This document shows positions 1-10,630 of a stretch of 64,000 nucleotides of DNA, one piece after another. Within the stretch, counting starts at the first letter, position 1, and the number at the start of each line of letters is the position of its first letter. The stretch comes from Panax quinquefolius. Taxonomy: Eukaryota > Streptophyta > Magnoliopsida > Apiales > Araliaceae. The position numbers were made by a program, and so were the translations under genes. The notes below the pieces were generated by a model. It made no database searches. It saw only the letters and a list, made by a program, of their open reading frames with translations, and was not told the origin of the DNA. Where the stretch lies: the NCBI GenBank assembly GCA_020205615.1, contig CM035153.1:94082792-94146791 (forward strand), in the 5' to 3' direction.

Positions 1-129
1 TAACATGTGGGCTGCAAGGATTTTTCAAGAATGGCATCCTAGATGACTGGTCTTTTCATGCGTAGGAAAAAAGGAGATAAAAAATAATATTTTATTATTC
101 TAGTCTCATATGGCGTCCTAGGATTTTCC

Positions 130-138
130 TATAAATAG
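130..138 (+). promoter_or_regulatory. TATA box of LTR G1
   Basis: TATAAATAG sits at the U3/R boundary. It is conserved at 30999-31007 in G2 and, reversed, at 6966-6974, 26521-26528 and 28176-28184. The transcript would start about 30 bases downstream. A conserved GAGGTAAGGGA at 300-310, shaped like a splice donor, lies in the leader. Confidence 0.6.
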
Positions 139-696
139 ACGTTAAGGTTAGAATTGAAAACCACATTAGAAAAAAGTTTCCTTTCTCTCTAGATTATCGA
201 GCGTATTTTTGTGATTATTTTGATATTTTGAGAGTTTCTATTCAGTGCAAGTTTCTGTCAGCACTATATCCGAAATTCAGTCAGAAGTACGGTTATTTTG
301 AGGTAAGGGATATTTTTTTTTTGTAATGATGTTATTCTTTCAATATCATTATACCGAAATATTGATATGGATTTTATTGTGGAATTTCTACCTTTTTATG
401 TCGGGGTTACTATTCACGTATACGGCACTATTCACGTATACGGTACTATTCATCGAAAAATGAAAATTTTCCTTTTTGTCCAAGATGTCTATTATGGTTA
501 CTATCTTTGATTGTATCCATGTTTTGATCTTTATTTTTGAATTTTGCTTCACAATTGGTTATTATGAAGTATTATTGATCTTGGATTAACTGTTATACGA
601 ATCCCTAATATTTGTCCTTCTGTCTCACTGGATTCGTTTTCTTTAAAATATTTTTCATCAACCTCAGTCTTAAATGATGATGTTACTGAATATCTT

Positions 697-835
697 TGGC
701 CTGTAGTGCAAAGATGAATGATTAACTAATGAATATCTTTGGCCCGTAGTGCAAAGGTGAATAGGTGTTGAGATGAACATGATCGACTGGTGATACAAAT
801 GAATATCTTTAGTCTGTAGTGCAAAGATGAATATT
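697..835 (+). repeat. short tandem repeat in LTR G1 (TTTGGCCCGTAGTGCAAAGA units)
   Basis: At least three diverged copies of a unit built around TTTGGCCCGTAGTGCAAAGA, 40-75 bases apart. The same repeat recurs at 31515-31665 in G2. On the opposite strand it recurs at 4870-5165 in A, 6010-6250 in B's left LTR and 25600-25810 in B's right LTR. Confidence 0.7.
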
Positions 836-2489
836 TGATTAAAGATGTATATTGACTGATGTTACAGGGATAAAATATTGATGATGGATTTTTAAATCTT
901 AGAAGATAGTAGATCTCATTCTCTACGTGACTCTTCTAATAGATTGATGTTTCCGCTACATTTGTTGATCTAAAACTTATTGTCTATTATATTTTATCAG
1001 ATTTTCCCTATTGAAGACTAATGATAATTTGTTGTATATTATCTTAGTCATAATATTCTTTACTGGGCTAGTTGAGCTCACCCTTTTCTTTTTTGTTCCA
1101 TTTTCTTCTTAGGAGGTGGAGAACATAGCAGGATCTAGTCGGGGTATAGAGTGATGGTTCTAGAAAGATGTTTTAGCAGTCCTCACTATTTATGTAAAAT
1201 AGTGTATGAATAATTGTAATGACGACTTATTTGAGTGTGGATATTGTCTAGAAGATAATATTTGTATTTAAACTCACAGTATGTGTTGTCATATTTTGCA
1301 CGACAATTGTATTATTGAAGTTGTAGTTTTCTTTCTGTACCATGTATTTGGCGACTCAAAATAGGTATTATATACCTATTTTGGGTGCGTCACATACATG
1401 AATGCAATAACTCTTACTATGTAGTCTATAATATATAGATATATTAATGTGTCACCTTGTACTATATAAAATATATAGTTAACTACCATATAATAAAGGT
1501 TTACTATATTACATGCTTGCATTAAATTAATCAAGTAAATATAATCATATTATATTTATTAATCTCTTACTCAATTACTTATTATTTATTCATAATAATT
1601 ATAAATCAACACATTATCAATTTAATTACCCATATTTGCAATTAATCAATATGTTCAAATCTCATCATTATATTCAAATAAATTAAATATTTAATTATTA
1701 ATAATCCTATCAATTCTTTGATATTAAAGTCTTAGGGTTAGTCCACTAATTTAAATAAACTATTAGTGACTCCCTTTAATAATTTCATAAATTCACATAA
1801 TCACATAAGGTTTAAATAGACTCACAAAACTAACTCATTAAAAATTAAATCACATATTTATTTAATAAAGAGTTTAAAATTCATGGTCATTACAATGTTT
1901 ACAAAGGAATATATACATGAACAATAATAGAGCTAATAAACAACAATAATATAGTTCTGAAACTGGCTTATACATGTCAATTGCATAAAGTAAATGCAAA
2001 GGGTTAGATATTTGCCTGGATAGTTGATTACTGCTACTTATTTCTATCTTTAATACAACGACCTATCATTCATAAGATCGTTCTTTCGATTAGAATAATA
2101 TATCGTAACACATAGTACTTTGAATTGCAGTCAACATATAACCTAAGCACATTGTCACATAGTTATATCAATCATTAGGACATAAACAGACACTTATCAG
2201 GTCAATCTACATAGGTATTGATCAATTTCGGACTTAATTCGGTGTACCGACGACTTTATCGAGTAATTATTGAGTTTATTGTTAAGAAAACTTTATTCTG
2301 AATCTTAAAAATTATCCTGGATAATTTAAATATCAGTCATATTATTTTTAAATGACTTATAATAATTTTTAAATAATTATTATAATTTATCATGATTTTT
2401 CAAACACTGGAATTATTATTAAATGATTTAAATATTAAATAATTCTATTATCATTAATATTTAAATAATATAAAAGTATTAATGAAACC

Positions 2490-3190
2490 ATTGTCAAAAT
2501 ATTAAAGTTATTTATAATAACTTAAAATATTTTTAAAACATTTTAAAATCATTTTAAATAATTACCAATAATATTTAAATATTAATGTATTATTTATCAA
2601 AATATTAAAAGTCATTTATCATAACTTAAAATATTTTAAAACCATTTATATCCTTTTTAAATGATTTTTAAACCAATAAAACTATTTTTAAACTATTTAT
2701 TTAATATAATTATTAAATAAATCTAATATCATTAATATTAAATTATTATTGAAATTTACCTTTAAATATTAAAAGTTATATTTTATAACTTAAAATATTT
2801 TTAAACACTTTATTTTCATTTAAAATAATTTTTATATTATTAGAATCATTTTTAACTAATTTATTTAATATAATTATTAAATAAATCTAAAATCATTAAC
2901 ATTAAATAATTAATGAAATTTGCCTTAAAATATTAAAAGTTATGTTTTATAACTACAAATATTTTTAAGTGCTTTATTATAATTTAAAATGATTTTAATA
3001 TAATAAAATTATTTTTAATTAATTTATTTAATATATTTATTAAATAAATTAAATATCAATAATATTCAAATAAATATTAATATTTATGAAAAAAAATTTA
3101 AATTATTAAAAGTTAATTTTTATAACTTCAAATAATTTTTGTAATTTTGAGAAATTATTTTCTATTTTTAAATGATTTTTTGAAATTTAT
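2490..3190. repeat. degenerate tandem repeat, period about 165 bp
   Basis: A block containing TTAAAAGTTAT...ATAACTTaAAATATTTTT recurs near 2503, 2605, 2770, 2936 and 3106. A companion block starting ATTTATTTAATATAATTATT recurs near 2696, 2858 and 3023. The last units have a period of about 163-170 bases. Confidence 0.6.
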
Positions 3191-3211
3191 ATAATTAAAA
3201 TTAATAAGTCT

Positions 3212-3232
3212 GTCGCTAAAGTCTTTAGCGAC
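3212..3232. repeat. perfect 10-base inverted repeat
   Basis: GTCGCTAAAG, one loop base (T), then CTTTAGCGAC, followed by GGAAAGTGTCGCC. It marks the border between the AT-rich repeats and the more balanced sequence to the right. TTTAGCGACGG-type motifs are, to my knowledge, common in subterminal regions of plant CACTA elements and derived MITEs, but I see no terminal repeats around it. Confidence 0.6.
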
Positions 3233-3439
3233 GGAAAGTGTCGCCTATAGTGTTCTTGAGCTTGAAGAACATTCATATGCAGTTTCGAGTAGCCTACTTT
3301 GACCAACAATATTTGTCAGATCTTAATGTTTCTGGGCAAATTAAGACTTTGATTTTGTAGTATTGATGTAATACTACAAGTATCAAACAAGTTCTGGGTC
3401 AGATTACAACACACAAGTAAGATATGGAAGCTCAAACTA

Positions 3440-3960
3440 TCTGTCAGAGCTGTTCTTCATTTTTTGGGTTACCTAGAAAATAAGACCAGTTCGACTGATC
3501 ACTTTTGGGCTTCCACAACTTACTTTCTGTGCAATGTTTTGGTGTTCTAATGGTTCTAGATTGTAGTCGGCATGCAATTGAACAGATTCATTACATAAAA
3601 TACATATAACAACAACACAATGAGAAGATTTATGTTGGTCAAAGTATGTCAGAGATCATGTTCATCAGTTTTCTGGGTTACCCAGAAAATAGAAAACGTG
3701 ATCGTTTCACCCATTTTGACCAGCCACTACCTTCACCCAGTTTGATGTTTATGTGTTATAAAAGCATAAGCATGTAGTCCATATAACAGACTATAACCTA
3801 GATACAACAGCTATAACAAATCAACAAAAACCTACAAGATCTAAGGTCATAAAGTCATTGTCAGAGCTTTCTGGGTAACATTTGGGTTACCCAGATTTGC
3901 TTGGTCATGGTCGGTGAACCGACTTTGACCATTAATAACTTTCAATATAAACATGATTTG
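3440..3960. repeat. three diverged units, about 210 bp apart
   Basis: Blocks beginning GTCAGAG and carrying GGGTTACCcAGA with a nearby GACCA/GACTGATCA motif occur at about 3440, 3647 and 3859. They look like a decayed tandem repeat in J's transcribed part. Confidence 0.5.
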
Positions 3961-4317
3961 GGCTTGATTCAAGTTCCAGATCCAAGTCCTCATGACATAC
4001 TAAAACTTCAAACATTTAAACAATAAAAACTATAAACAGACAAAGATCTATGAGGTCTGATATTCGGTTGTCATAAAATTTTCTAGATTTTTCAAAATAT
4101 CAAATTCGTGCATATAAATGTTACGGATCCACTATGTACCAACCCAGATCAACTCTATATACTACAAAAAAACAAATTAAAATAATAAAATATAACTTTT
4201 AACATGGTATCAAAGATCAAATTTTTAAATTAGGGTTATACCTTTTTTGAATAAATTCTTGATCCTACGTTCCTGATCTGATGTTGATGTTCTGGGGACT
4301 TACTAAGGGACTAAAAT

Positions 4318-5475
4318 TGTGATGCTCCCAAAATAGGTATACATCACCTATTCCGAGTCGCCAAAAACATGGTACAGAATACAAATACAACTTAATTATA
4401 CAACAGTCGTATAAAATACGACATAACAGAATCTAAGAGTTTTAATAAGAATATTGTCATCTAGACAATATCCACACTCAATGGAGTCCTCATTACATTT
4501 ATTGTCACACTATTTAACAGGATAGTGAGGACTACTAATGCTATCATCTGGACCGTTACTCCGTTCCCCGACTAGTCCTTGCTACGTTCTCATTTCCTAA
4601 AGAGAACAGTGAAAGAAAGGGTGAGCTCAACTAGCCCAGTAAGAAATATTATGACTAAGATAATGCATAATAAATTATCGTTAGCCTTCAACAGTATTAA
4701 ACTGATACAATATAACAAACATCAAGTTTAATCTACAAATTGAACATGCAACCCATTAGAAAAGTCAAGTAGAGAATAAAATCTACTATCTTCTATGATT
4801 TAAAAGGTTTTTCATCACTTTTATCACTAGAACTCGGCTTAATAAATAATCCACATCATCAAATCATCCCTGCACTATAGGCCAAGGATATTCTTTAGTA
4901 TCACAACCACGAATTATCCATGCACTACGGGCTAAAGATAATCATGTTTTCATCAACGGTCCTGATCATGCCATTAAACAATTCATCTTTGCACCCTTGG
5001 CCGAAGAGAATCCATAGCCTTAATCATACCAAAAACTGTCCATCAATGCACTACGGGCCAATGATGACTTTTTCCACATCATTTGTAATATTACGGTCAT
5101 GATTATATCGAATAATCCCTGGTCATAATCATACCAAGTCCATCTATGCACTATAGGCCACAACTGACTTTCAACACAATATAAATATGAGGATGATGAT
5201 AATGACATAATAATTCAATAAAACAAGTTCAAGAATTAATTTATCCAGGAACTATTAACGTCCAAATTGTCAACATGATACTTCTTTATAGAGTAAAATT
5301 TAAGAATGCTCAGAAGAATATTACCATGAAAAGATACTGGATGAATCGCAAATATCAAGGATATTCCACTAATTTCATGGAGTATAGAAGTCAAAACTTT
5401 AACCAACTGAGTATAATAAAGAATGGAATAACAAAAGAAATCACTAGACATGCGATAAACCGCACAGACAGGTTA
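4318..5475 (-). mobile_element. solo LTR A, left part (split by B)
   Basis: On the minus strand this LTR reads TGTGAGACCCC...GGGAGCATCACA. The left part starts TGTGATGCTCCC at 4318 and is homologous to both LTRs of B. It is interrupted at 5475 by B and resumes at 27514. Flanks AAAAT (4313-4317) and GAAAT (29530-29534) are a target duplication with one change. With no internal region of its own, it is a solo LTR left by recombination. Confidence 0.85.
5471..5475. repeat. target-site duplication of B (GGTTA)
   Basis: GGTTA directly precedes B's left LTR and is repeated at 27514-27518 directly after its right LTR. Perfect 5-base duplication. Confidence 0.9.
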
Positions 5476-6540
5476 TGTGACGCCCCTAAAATAGGTATAC
5501 ATCACCCATCTTGAGTCGCCAAATACATGGTACAAAATTCAAATACAACTTAATTATACAACAGTCGTGTAAAATACGACAAAACATATGCTATGAGTTT
5601 TAATACAAATATTGTCATCTAGACAATATCCTCACTCAATTGAGTCCTCATTACATTTATTATCACACTATTTAACAGAATAGTGAGCACTACTAATGCT
5701 ATTATCTGGACCGTCACTCCGTTCCCCGACTAGTCCCTGCTACGTTCTCATTTCCTGACGAGAACAATGAAAGTAAAAGGGTGAGCTCAACTAGCCCAAT
5801 AAGAAATATTATGACTAAGATAATTCAGAATAAATTATCATTAGTCTTCAACAATGTTAAACTGATAAAATACAATAGACATCAAGTTTAACTGCAGTGG
5901 AACATGCAATTCATTAAAAGAGTCAAGTAGAGAATAAAATCTACTATCTTTTATGATTTAAAAGGTTTTTCATCACTTTTATCACTGGGACTCAGCTTAA
6001 TAAATAATCCACATCATCCCTGCACTACGGCCAAGGATATTCATTAGTCACGACCACAAATTATTCATGCACTACAGGCCAAAGATATTCATGTATTCAT
6101 CAATGGTCATGATCATGCCAACAACTGTCCATCAATGCACTACGGGCCAATGAGGACTTTTACCACATCATTTGTAACATTACGGTCATGATTACACCGA
6201 ATAATCCCTGATCATAATCATACCAAGTCCATCTATGCACAACATGCCACAGATGACTTTCAACAAAAATATAAACATGAGGATGATGACAATGATATAA
6301 GAATTCAATAAAAACAAGTTCAAGAATTAATTTATCCAGGAACTAATAACGTCCAAATTGTCAACATGATACTTCTTTGTAGAGTAAAATTTAAGAATGC
6401 TCAGAAGAATATTTCCATGAAAAGATACTGGATGAAGCGCAAATATCAAGGATATTCCATTAATTTCATAGAGTATAGAAACCAAAGCTTTAACCAACTG
6501 AATATAATAAAGAATGGAATAACAAAAGAAATCACCATGC

Positions 6541-6830
6541 ATGTGGTACTTCGTATAGACAGGTTATTCCAACAGAATAATAAATAACGGAACGGTGTCA
6601 AAGTAATATACGACCGTCCAGGATATTCCAATAGAATAATAAAATATGGAATAATGTAATAATTTCACCATGTATACGAAGATTTGGCATGTACAAAGTT
6701 ATTCTAACATAATGATAAAGAATGGAATAACAGAAGAATTTCACCAAGTATAGGGTAGATCAGATATACAAAAGTTATTCCAAATGTAATAAAAAATGGA
6801 ATAACAAAAGTTCTCTTCATGAATACGAAA
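6541..6830. repeat. tandem units 'TTATTCCAACAGAATAATAA' in B 3' LTR
   Basis: Units of 55-75 bases starting with TTATTCCAACA and containing AAGAATGGAATAA plus a TTTCACCATGTAT spacer. The same array has about the same copy number at 26060-26360 and is expanded at 27514-28020 in LTR A. Confidence 0.75.
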
Positions 6831-6965
6831 GAAATAATACCCCTTACAGTAAAAGAAACTTGATATAAGAGTAGTGAAGTAGCAGAGTACTTTTCTTCTT
6901 TCTCTCTATAGTTTCTTGCTCTAGAGTTTCATTGAATTCGTAAGAAATAATGAAGGAATGAGCTT

Positions 6966-6974
6966 CTATTTATA
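6966..6974 (-). promoter_or_regulatory. TATA box of B 3' LTR
   Basis: Minus strand TATAAATAG, the counterpart of 130-138 and 30999-31007. Downstream on the minus strand the conserved GTAAGGGG lies near 6850. Confidence 0.55.
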
Positions 6975-7170
6975 GAAGAATGGACTGAATAGTAACCAAT
7001 CCATGAATAGTCTATATTGATTTACTTTTAAACGGACGGTCCAGATTAGTTTACAATAAAATATAATATATTCTATTTATAATCTAATAAAACGAATAAC
7101 TTTATAAAAGTATTCTGTTTTATATAAAAAGATTTTAGTATGCAAACACTATACAAGTACTATGCAAACA

Positions 7171-7175
7171 CTATG
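7171..7175. repeat. target-site duplication of H (CTATG)
   Basis: CTATG before H and again at 19426-19430 after it. The uninterrupted sequence ...CAAACACTATGCATAAT is visible at 26717-26735 in B's other LTR, which confirms the site. Confidence 0.92.
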
Positions 7176-7208
7176 TGTTAGTTCCCAGTAGGCACAATAG
7201 ATCTAGAA

Positions 7209-7222
7209 GGGGGGGGGGGGGG
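7209..7222 (+). repeat. homopolymer G14
   Basis: A run of 14 G about 30 bases from the LTR end. The other LTR has 13 G at 16453-16465. On the coding strand this is a C run in the U5 tail near the primer-binding site. Confidence 0.8.
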
Positions 7223-7552
7223 TTGAATAGATCATTTTTAATTTCAAATACTTTTCTGATTTATTTTATATTGCTAATAATTTAGCAAATGACAAACATA
7301 GAAATCACAGCGGAATAAGTAAAAGATCTCCGTTATTAATATAATCAAAATCATACATACATTGTTCGTAGAGTTAGTTCAATGGTAAGCAGTTAAAACA
7401 TATATAGCAGTTAATATACATAATGTAAATGACATAAAGTAAAAGACACAAGGGGTTTTAAATGGTTTAGAGACTAAAGCTCCTAATCCACTCTTCTGCT
7501 TTCAACTAGCAGGATTTCCACTAAGGAAGGGCAGCACCCTGAATCACTAAGA

Positions 7553-7690
7553 TTCCTTCATGGCCAGCAGCCTTGGGACTTCAGTTCACTAAGAACCCTT
7601 CAAGGCCAACAGCCTTGGAACTTCTCTAGTTCCCTAGGAACTCTTCAAGCCCAGCAGGCTTGGGATCTTCATTTAGTCCCTCTGGACAAG
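7553..7690. repeat. 46-bp tandem units with internal palindrome, H 3' LTR
   Basis: Three to four units of the type CTAAGAACCCTTCAAGGCC followed by AGCAGCCTTGG. Each unit can fold on AAGGC/GCCTT. The second LTR (16790-16985) has a slightly different number and arrangement of units. Confidence 0.7.
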
Positions 7691-9892
7691 GACCCTTCAG
7701 GCCCTAGCTACTTGTTGTTGAGTTTTTTATTTGTTTATTGGAGTTGGTGCTGAGCTGCTAAGATGTCATTAAAATCTGAACATCTTTTGTACTTAGCAGC
7801 TTGATGTGGTCCTCTTTGAATTCTGCTTCGAGTCTGGACCACATCTTCTTTGGTGCAGTTGATCTATACTCTCTTAAGCTCATCTTCATCTGATGTCAGA
7901 TGTGCACCATCACCATCTGGATTTGCTAAGTCTCTGTGCTTTTAGTAGTCTTCTTCTGGCACTTAGCAATCCCTGAACCCTTCTTGAATACTTTGCAGAT
8001 ATAGTTGTGTACTTGCTCAATTTTAGCTTACGGTTCATGGTGATCTGTAGAGTGGCTCTCTTGATCTTTTTTGTACTCAGCCACTTTTCTGAATGCTATC
8101 TTCTTGGCCTTCTCGGCTCTCAGCTTGGCTTCCATCTTCAATGGCATTCTCATCTTTGTTGAGTGAAGCTTCTGGTCTGCTTAAGTCCTTCTTCAAGGCT
8201 GCTTCACTTCCACCTATGTAGTCTCACTGTCACTGAGACTTGTTCTCTTAATCTCTGGTGGAACTCGTAGAGTCAACAAAAGCATTCCAACAACTCAACG
8301 ATTCTACAACTTTTCAATCATCAGTCGCTCTTGATCTTTGAAGCTCTATTGATTTATACTACTTCCCAATCTTCCTGTTGGAAAGTAGTCGTTGAAAGCT
8401 ATTCAAATTTCTTCGCAGATCTCGAGTTATTTGGTGCAGACTGTAGATGTGACATGACATCTTTTTATGACTTTCTGACACTGCAGTCTACTGTTTCACT
8501 AACCCTGTCAGATATGTCACTTTGATATCTCGGGCAGATCGACGACTTTATTTCACCCTTCTGATTTCTCGATCAGAGGTTGTCCTTGCATTGATGCTCT
8601 CAATAAGCTTTATTCGAACATCAATCTTTAGATTGAGCCGTTGCCAATGCCTCAATCTTAAGTTGTTCGAACTCTACGATTCTGATGCATACCTTCTTGG
8701 ACTTGATCGTAGTGTCTTGTTTGACTTTCTTTTTGATGTGTAGAATTAACACTAAGATCTTGAAGAGTGTTCATTAGATCTCCAATGTGGAACACCTCTT
8801 CCTTCTCTTGTGCAGTGCTTCGATACTTCTGTTTTCCTCGACTGCTCTCAGATACTGATGACTCGATTCCTTGCTCTGGCCTTTTCTGAATAACAAGACA
8901 CTTCAGATTTGTGGCATATCCAGCTCGCTTTCTCCTTGTGATCTCCCGTTCACTTATCATCAATGGACTGACCCAATGCTTAATCACTTTAGCCTTGTTA
9001 TTCAGAGGCTGGCCAGTATCTCAGTGTGTACTCCATCATTTCCTTTTTCATTTAGCAAGCACTACGATCTTGGTTACTTCCAAGAACGTTGTCGTCTTTC
9101 TACTTGACAGCTACAGCATGTGCTGACTTTCCTTAGTCTGCTATTAAAGTCTTCTTATGATCATCTTGTGGAAGACTTCATTTTGAATGGCTTCACAACT
9201 CAATCTTGATGCTGATTGGGTTGGTTCTTAGATCTTCTGTTAGCTTGTATGTCATTCGTTGAGTACCCTATAATTTCCTTGATGAGATGTATCTTTGCAT
9301 TACCAATCAGAGGCTTCATTCCTTTTGATATTCTGGGAGTGTTCATTCGTTGTGAGTCGTATTTGCTCTACGATTCTTCTTTGGCATTTAGAGCACATTT
9401 GTTGAGGTCTTAGTTCTGCACTCTACGATTCAACTTTAGCTGTGCAGACACTATGACTCCGAGATCAGATCTTGACACTCTACGATTTCTGTCGTTGTGC
9501 TTGTTGTCTTCATCTGATCTTGCTCGACTATGATCTCTACCTCTGGTATGATTAGTAGACTCTACAATTCTGAGTGTAGTCTATGATTCTTGACTTAGCT
9601 TTGGCAGATACTCGGTCGGCTAGTAGGTAGGCTATCTCTACGATTCTGAACATGACTTCCTCAGCAGACTACGGCCTTGAGGAAGTTCTCCTCGACACAC
9701 TACGATCCTTCCTCATCTCTCCTAGAAGTCTACGAACTCTGAGATCTACTATCTTGCAGACTACGATTCTGTCTTGATAGCTCTCGAGTTATCCTCGACT
9801 CTCCCAACAGACTAAGATTTCTGGTGCAGTGTTCGACGATCAGACAAGCCTATCTATTACATCAGAAGATCAACCTAACATGCTTGATCTTT

Positions 9893-9904
9893 CTATATTT
9901 ATAG
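9893..9904 (-). promoter_or_regulatory. TATA box of H 3' LTR
   Basis: Minus strand CTATAAATATAG, repeated at 19182-19193 in the 5' LTR. Just upstream on the minus strand are two related blocks with AAGGACTT/AAGTCCTT inverted arms (9910-9935 and 9990-10032). Confidence 0.6.
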
Positions 9905-10134
9905 TCCTTGTACATCATTTCTTTTTAAGGACTTTACAAAGTTGTTTTGCTTATGTAGGATCATCCTAACACATTTGATCAATTCATTCTAAGTCCTTGT
10001 ACATATGTTTCTATTATCTATCAAAGGACTTTATAGCTTTTCTTAATGCAAACATGCTTGCACATTCATTCATATATATATCATATTCAAATCATATATA
10101 AATAGGAATATCATTCACATGTTTATTCCTGACA

Positions 10135-10149
10135 ATCTCCCCCTATTTG
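10135..10149 (-). other. polypurine tract of H
   Basis: Minus strand CAAATAGGGGGAGAT directly abuts the LTR start TGTCAGG. This sets the element's orientation. Confidence 0.85.
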
Positions 10150-10630
10150 ATTATGACAAAAATAATAAGTTTATATGCATGTTATGAATGAATCTTATAT
10201 ACAGTGAGCAGCTGTATTTCTAAAACAGATAATCATGAATGTCATTTATAATGATGTGGAATTTAATATACTGACATTTTACATCCTGGATCCAGAACAT
10301 ACCTAACTAGTTAGAGATGTACCTCTTTGGTTCCATGTATGCTTCCAGGATGTCTGTTGATCAGCTATTCATCTGTTTGATTCCTTTGCTCCTGCTCCCT
10401 TGCTCCCCTTGGGATGTGGAGCTATTCCTTTCTTCTTTTCCTGGTTCAGGCTCCTTGCTCCTCCTCAGCCTTAGGCTCCCCCTCACCTGATGAACCATCT
10501 CTTTCATCTGCTTTCTCATTCTTTATCTTCTTGACTTGTTTTCTCCTGCTCTCCTGGATCTTTCTAGAGTGCCTCTTTTTCTTCCCCTTTCTATGCCTCT
10601 TTTTTTCTCCCCCTTTTTGTCATTAATCAT
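10150..10630 (-). other. H 3' untranslated stretch
   Basis: Lies between the stop at 10631 and the purine tract. The minus strand is Lys/Glu-codon rich at 10400-10630, which hints that the reading frame may once have run further. No separate gene is seen. Confidence 0.5.

Larger units (their letters stand above)
1..1394 (+). mobile_element. LTR G1, truncated at window start (Tekay-like A/B/G family)
   Basis: The right end reads ...GGGTGCGTCACA, the same terminus as the reverse complement of the LTRs at 4318, 5476 and 25062 and as the end of the LTR at 32218. The stretch from the TATA box onward matches 30999-32218. No primer-binding site follows 1394, so this is either a solo LTR or the 3' LTR of an element whose body lies left of the window. 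The upstream U3 is mostly outside the window. No coding potential is seen. Confidence 0.85.
1395..4317 (-). repeat. LTR-like AT-rich segment J, part 1 (R/U5 side)
   Basis: About 2.9 kb without coding potential. It is AT-rich at 1400-3190 and more mixed at 3200-4317. After removing inserted elements it joins 29535-29653, 32219-32369 and 51560-52473. I infer one very long minus-strand LTR. The minus strand reads GGTATAACCCTAATTT near 4245, resembling the GGTATAATTT of E's LTR near 61690 (minus strand). The left end is not visible. Confidence 0.4.
5476..7175 (-). repeat. B 3' LTR, outer part
   Basis: Homologous to 25062-26740 of B's 5' LTR. It carries the reversed TATA box (6966-6974). Element H splits it at 7175 and the LTR resumes at 19431. 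Combined length is about 2.48 kb against 2.45 kb for the other LTR. Confidence 0.9.
7176..10134 (-). repeat. H 3' LTR
   Basis: Nearly the same as 16420-19425. It holds a 14-base G run at 7209-7222, a run of palindromic units at 7553-7690, many dispersed CTACGATTC-type motifs (8672-9850) and a TATA box at 9893-9904. Plus-strand ORFs here (such as 8331-8743) are mirrored in the other LTR but lack any recognisable domain. Confidence 0.92.

Noticed and set aside
4205..4220. TGGTATCAAAGATC after ...TTAACA, like a primer-binding site on the plus strand
   Set aside because: No LTR of matching orientation or gag follows; the match to tRNA-Met stops after TGGTATCA.
8331..9413. chain of plus-strand ORFs in H's LTR
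   Set aside because: They lie in an LTR, have no domain and are only partly kept in the other LTR (17579-18391).
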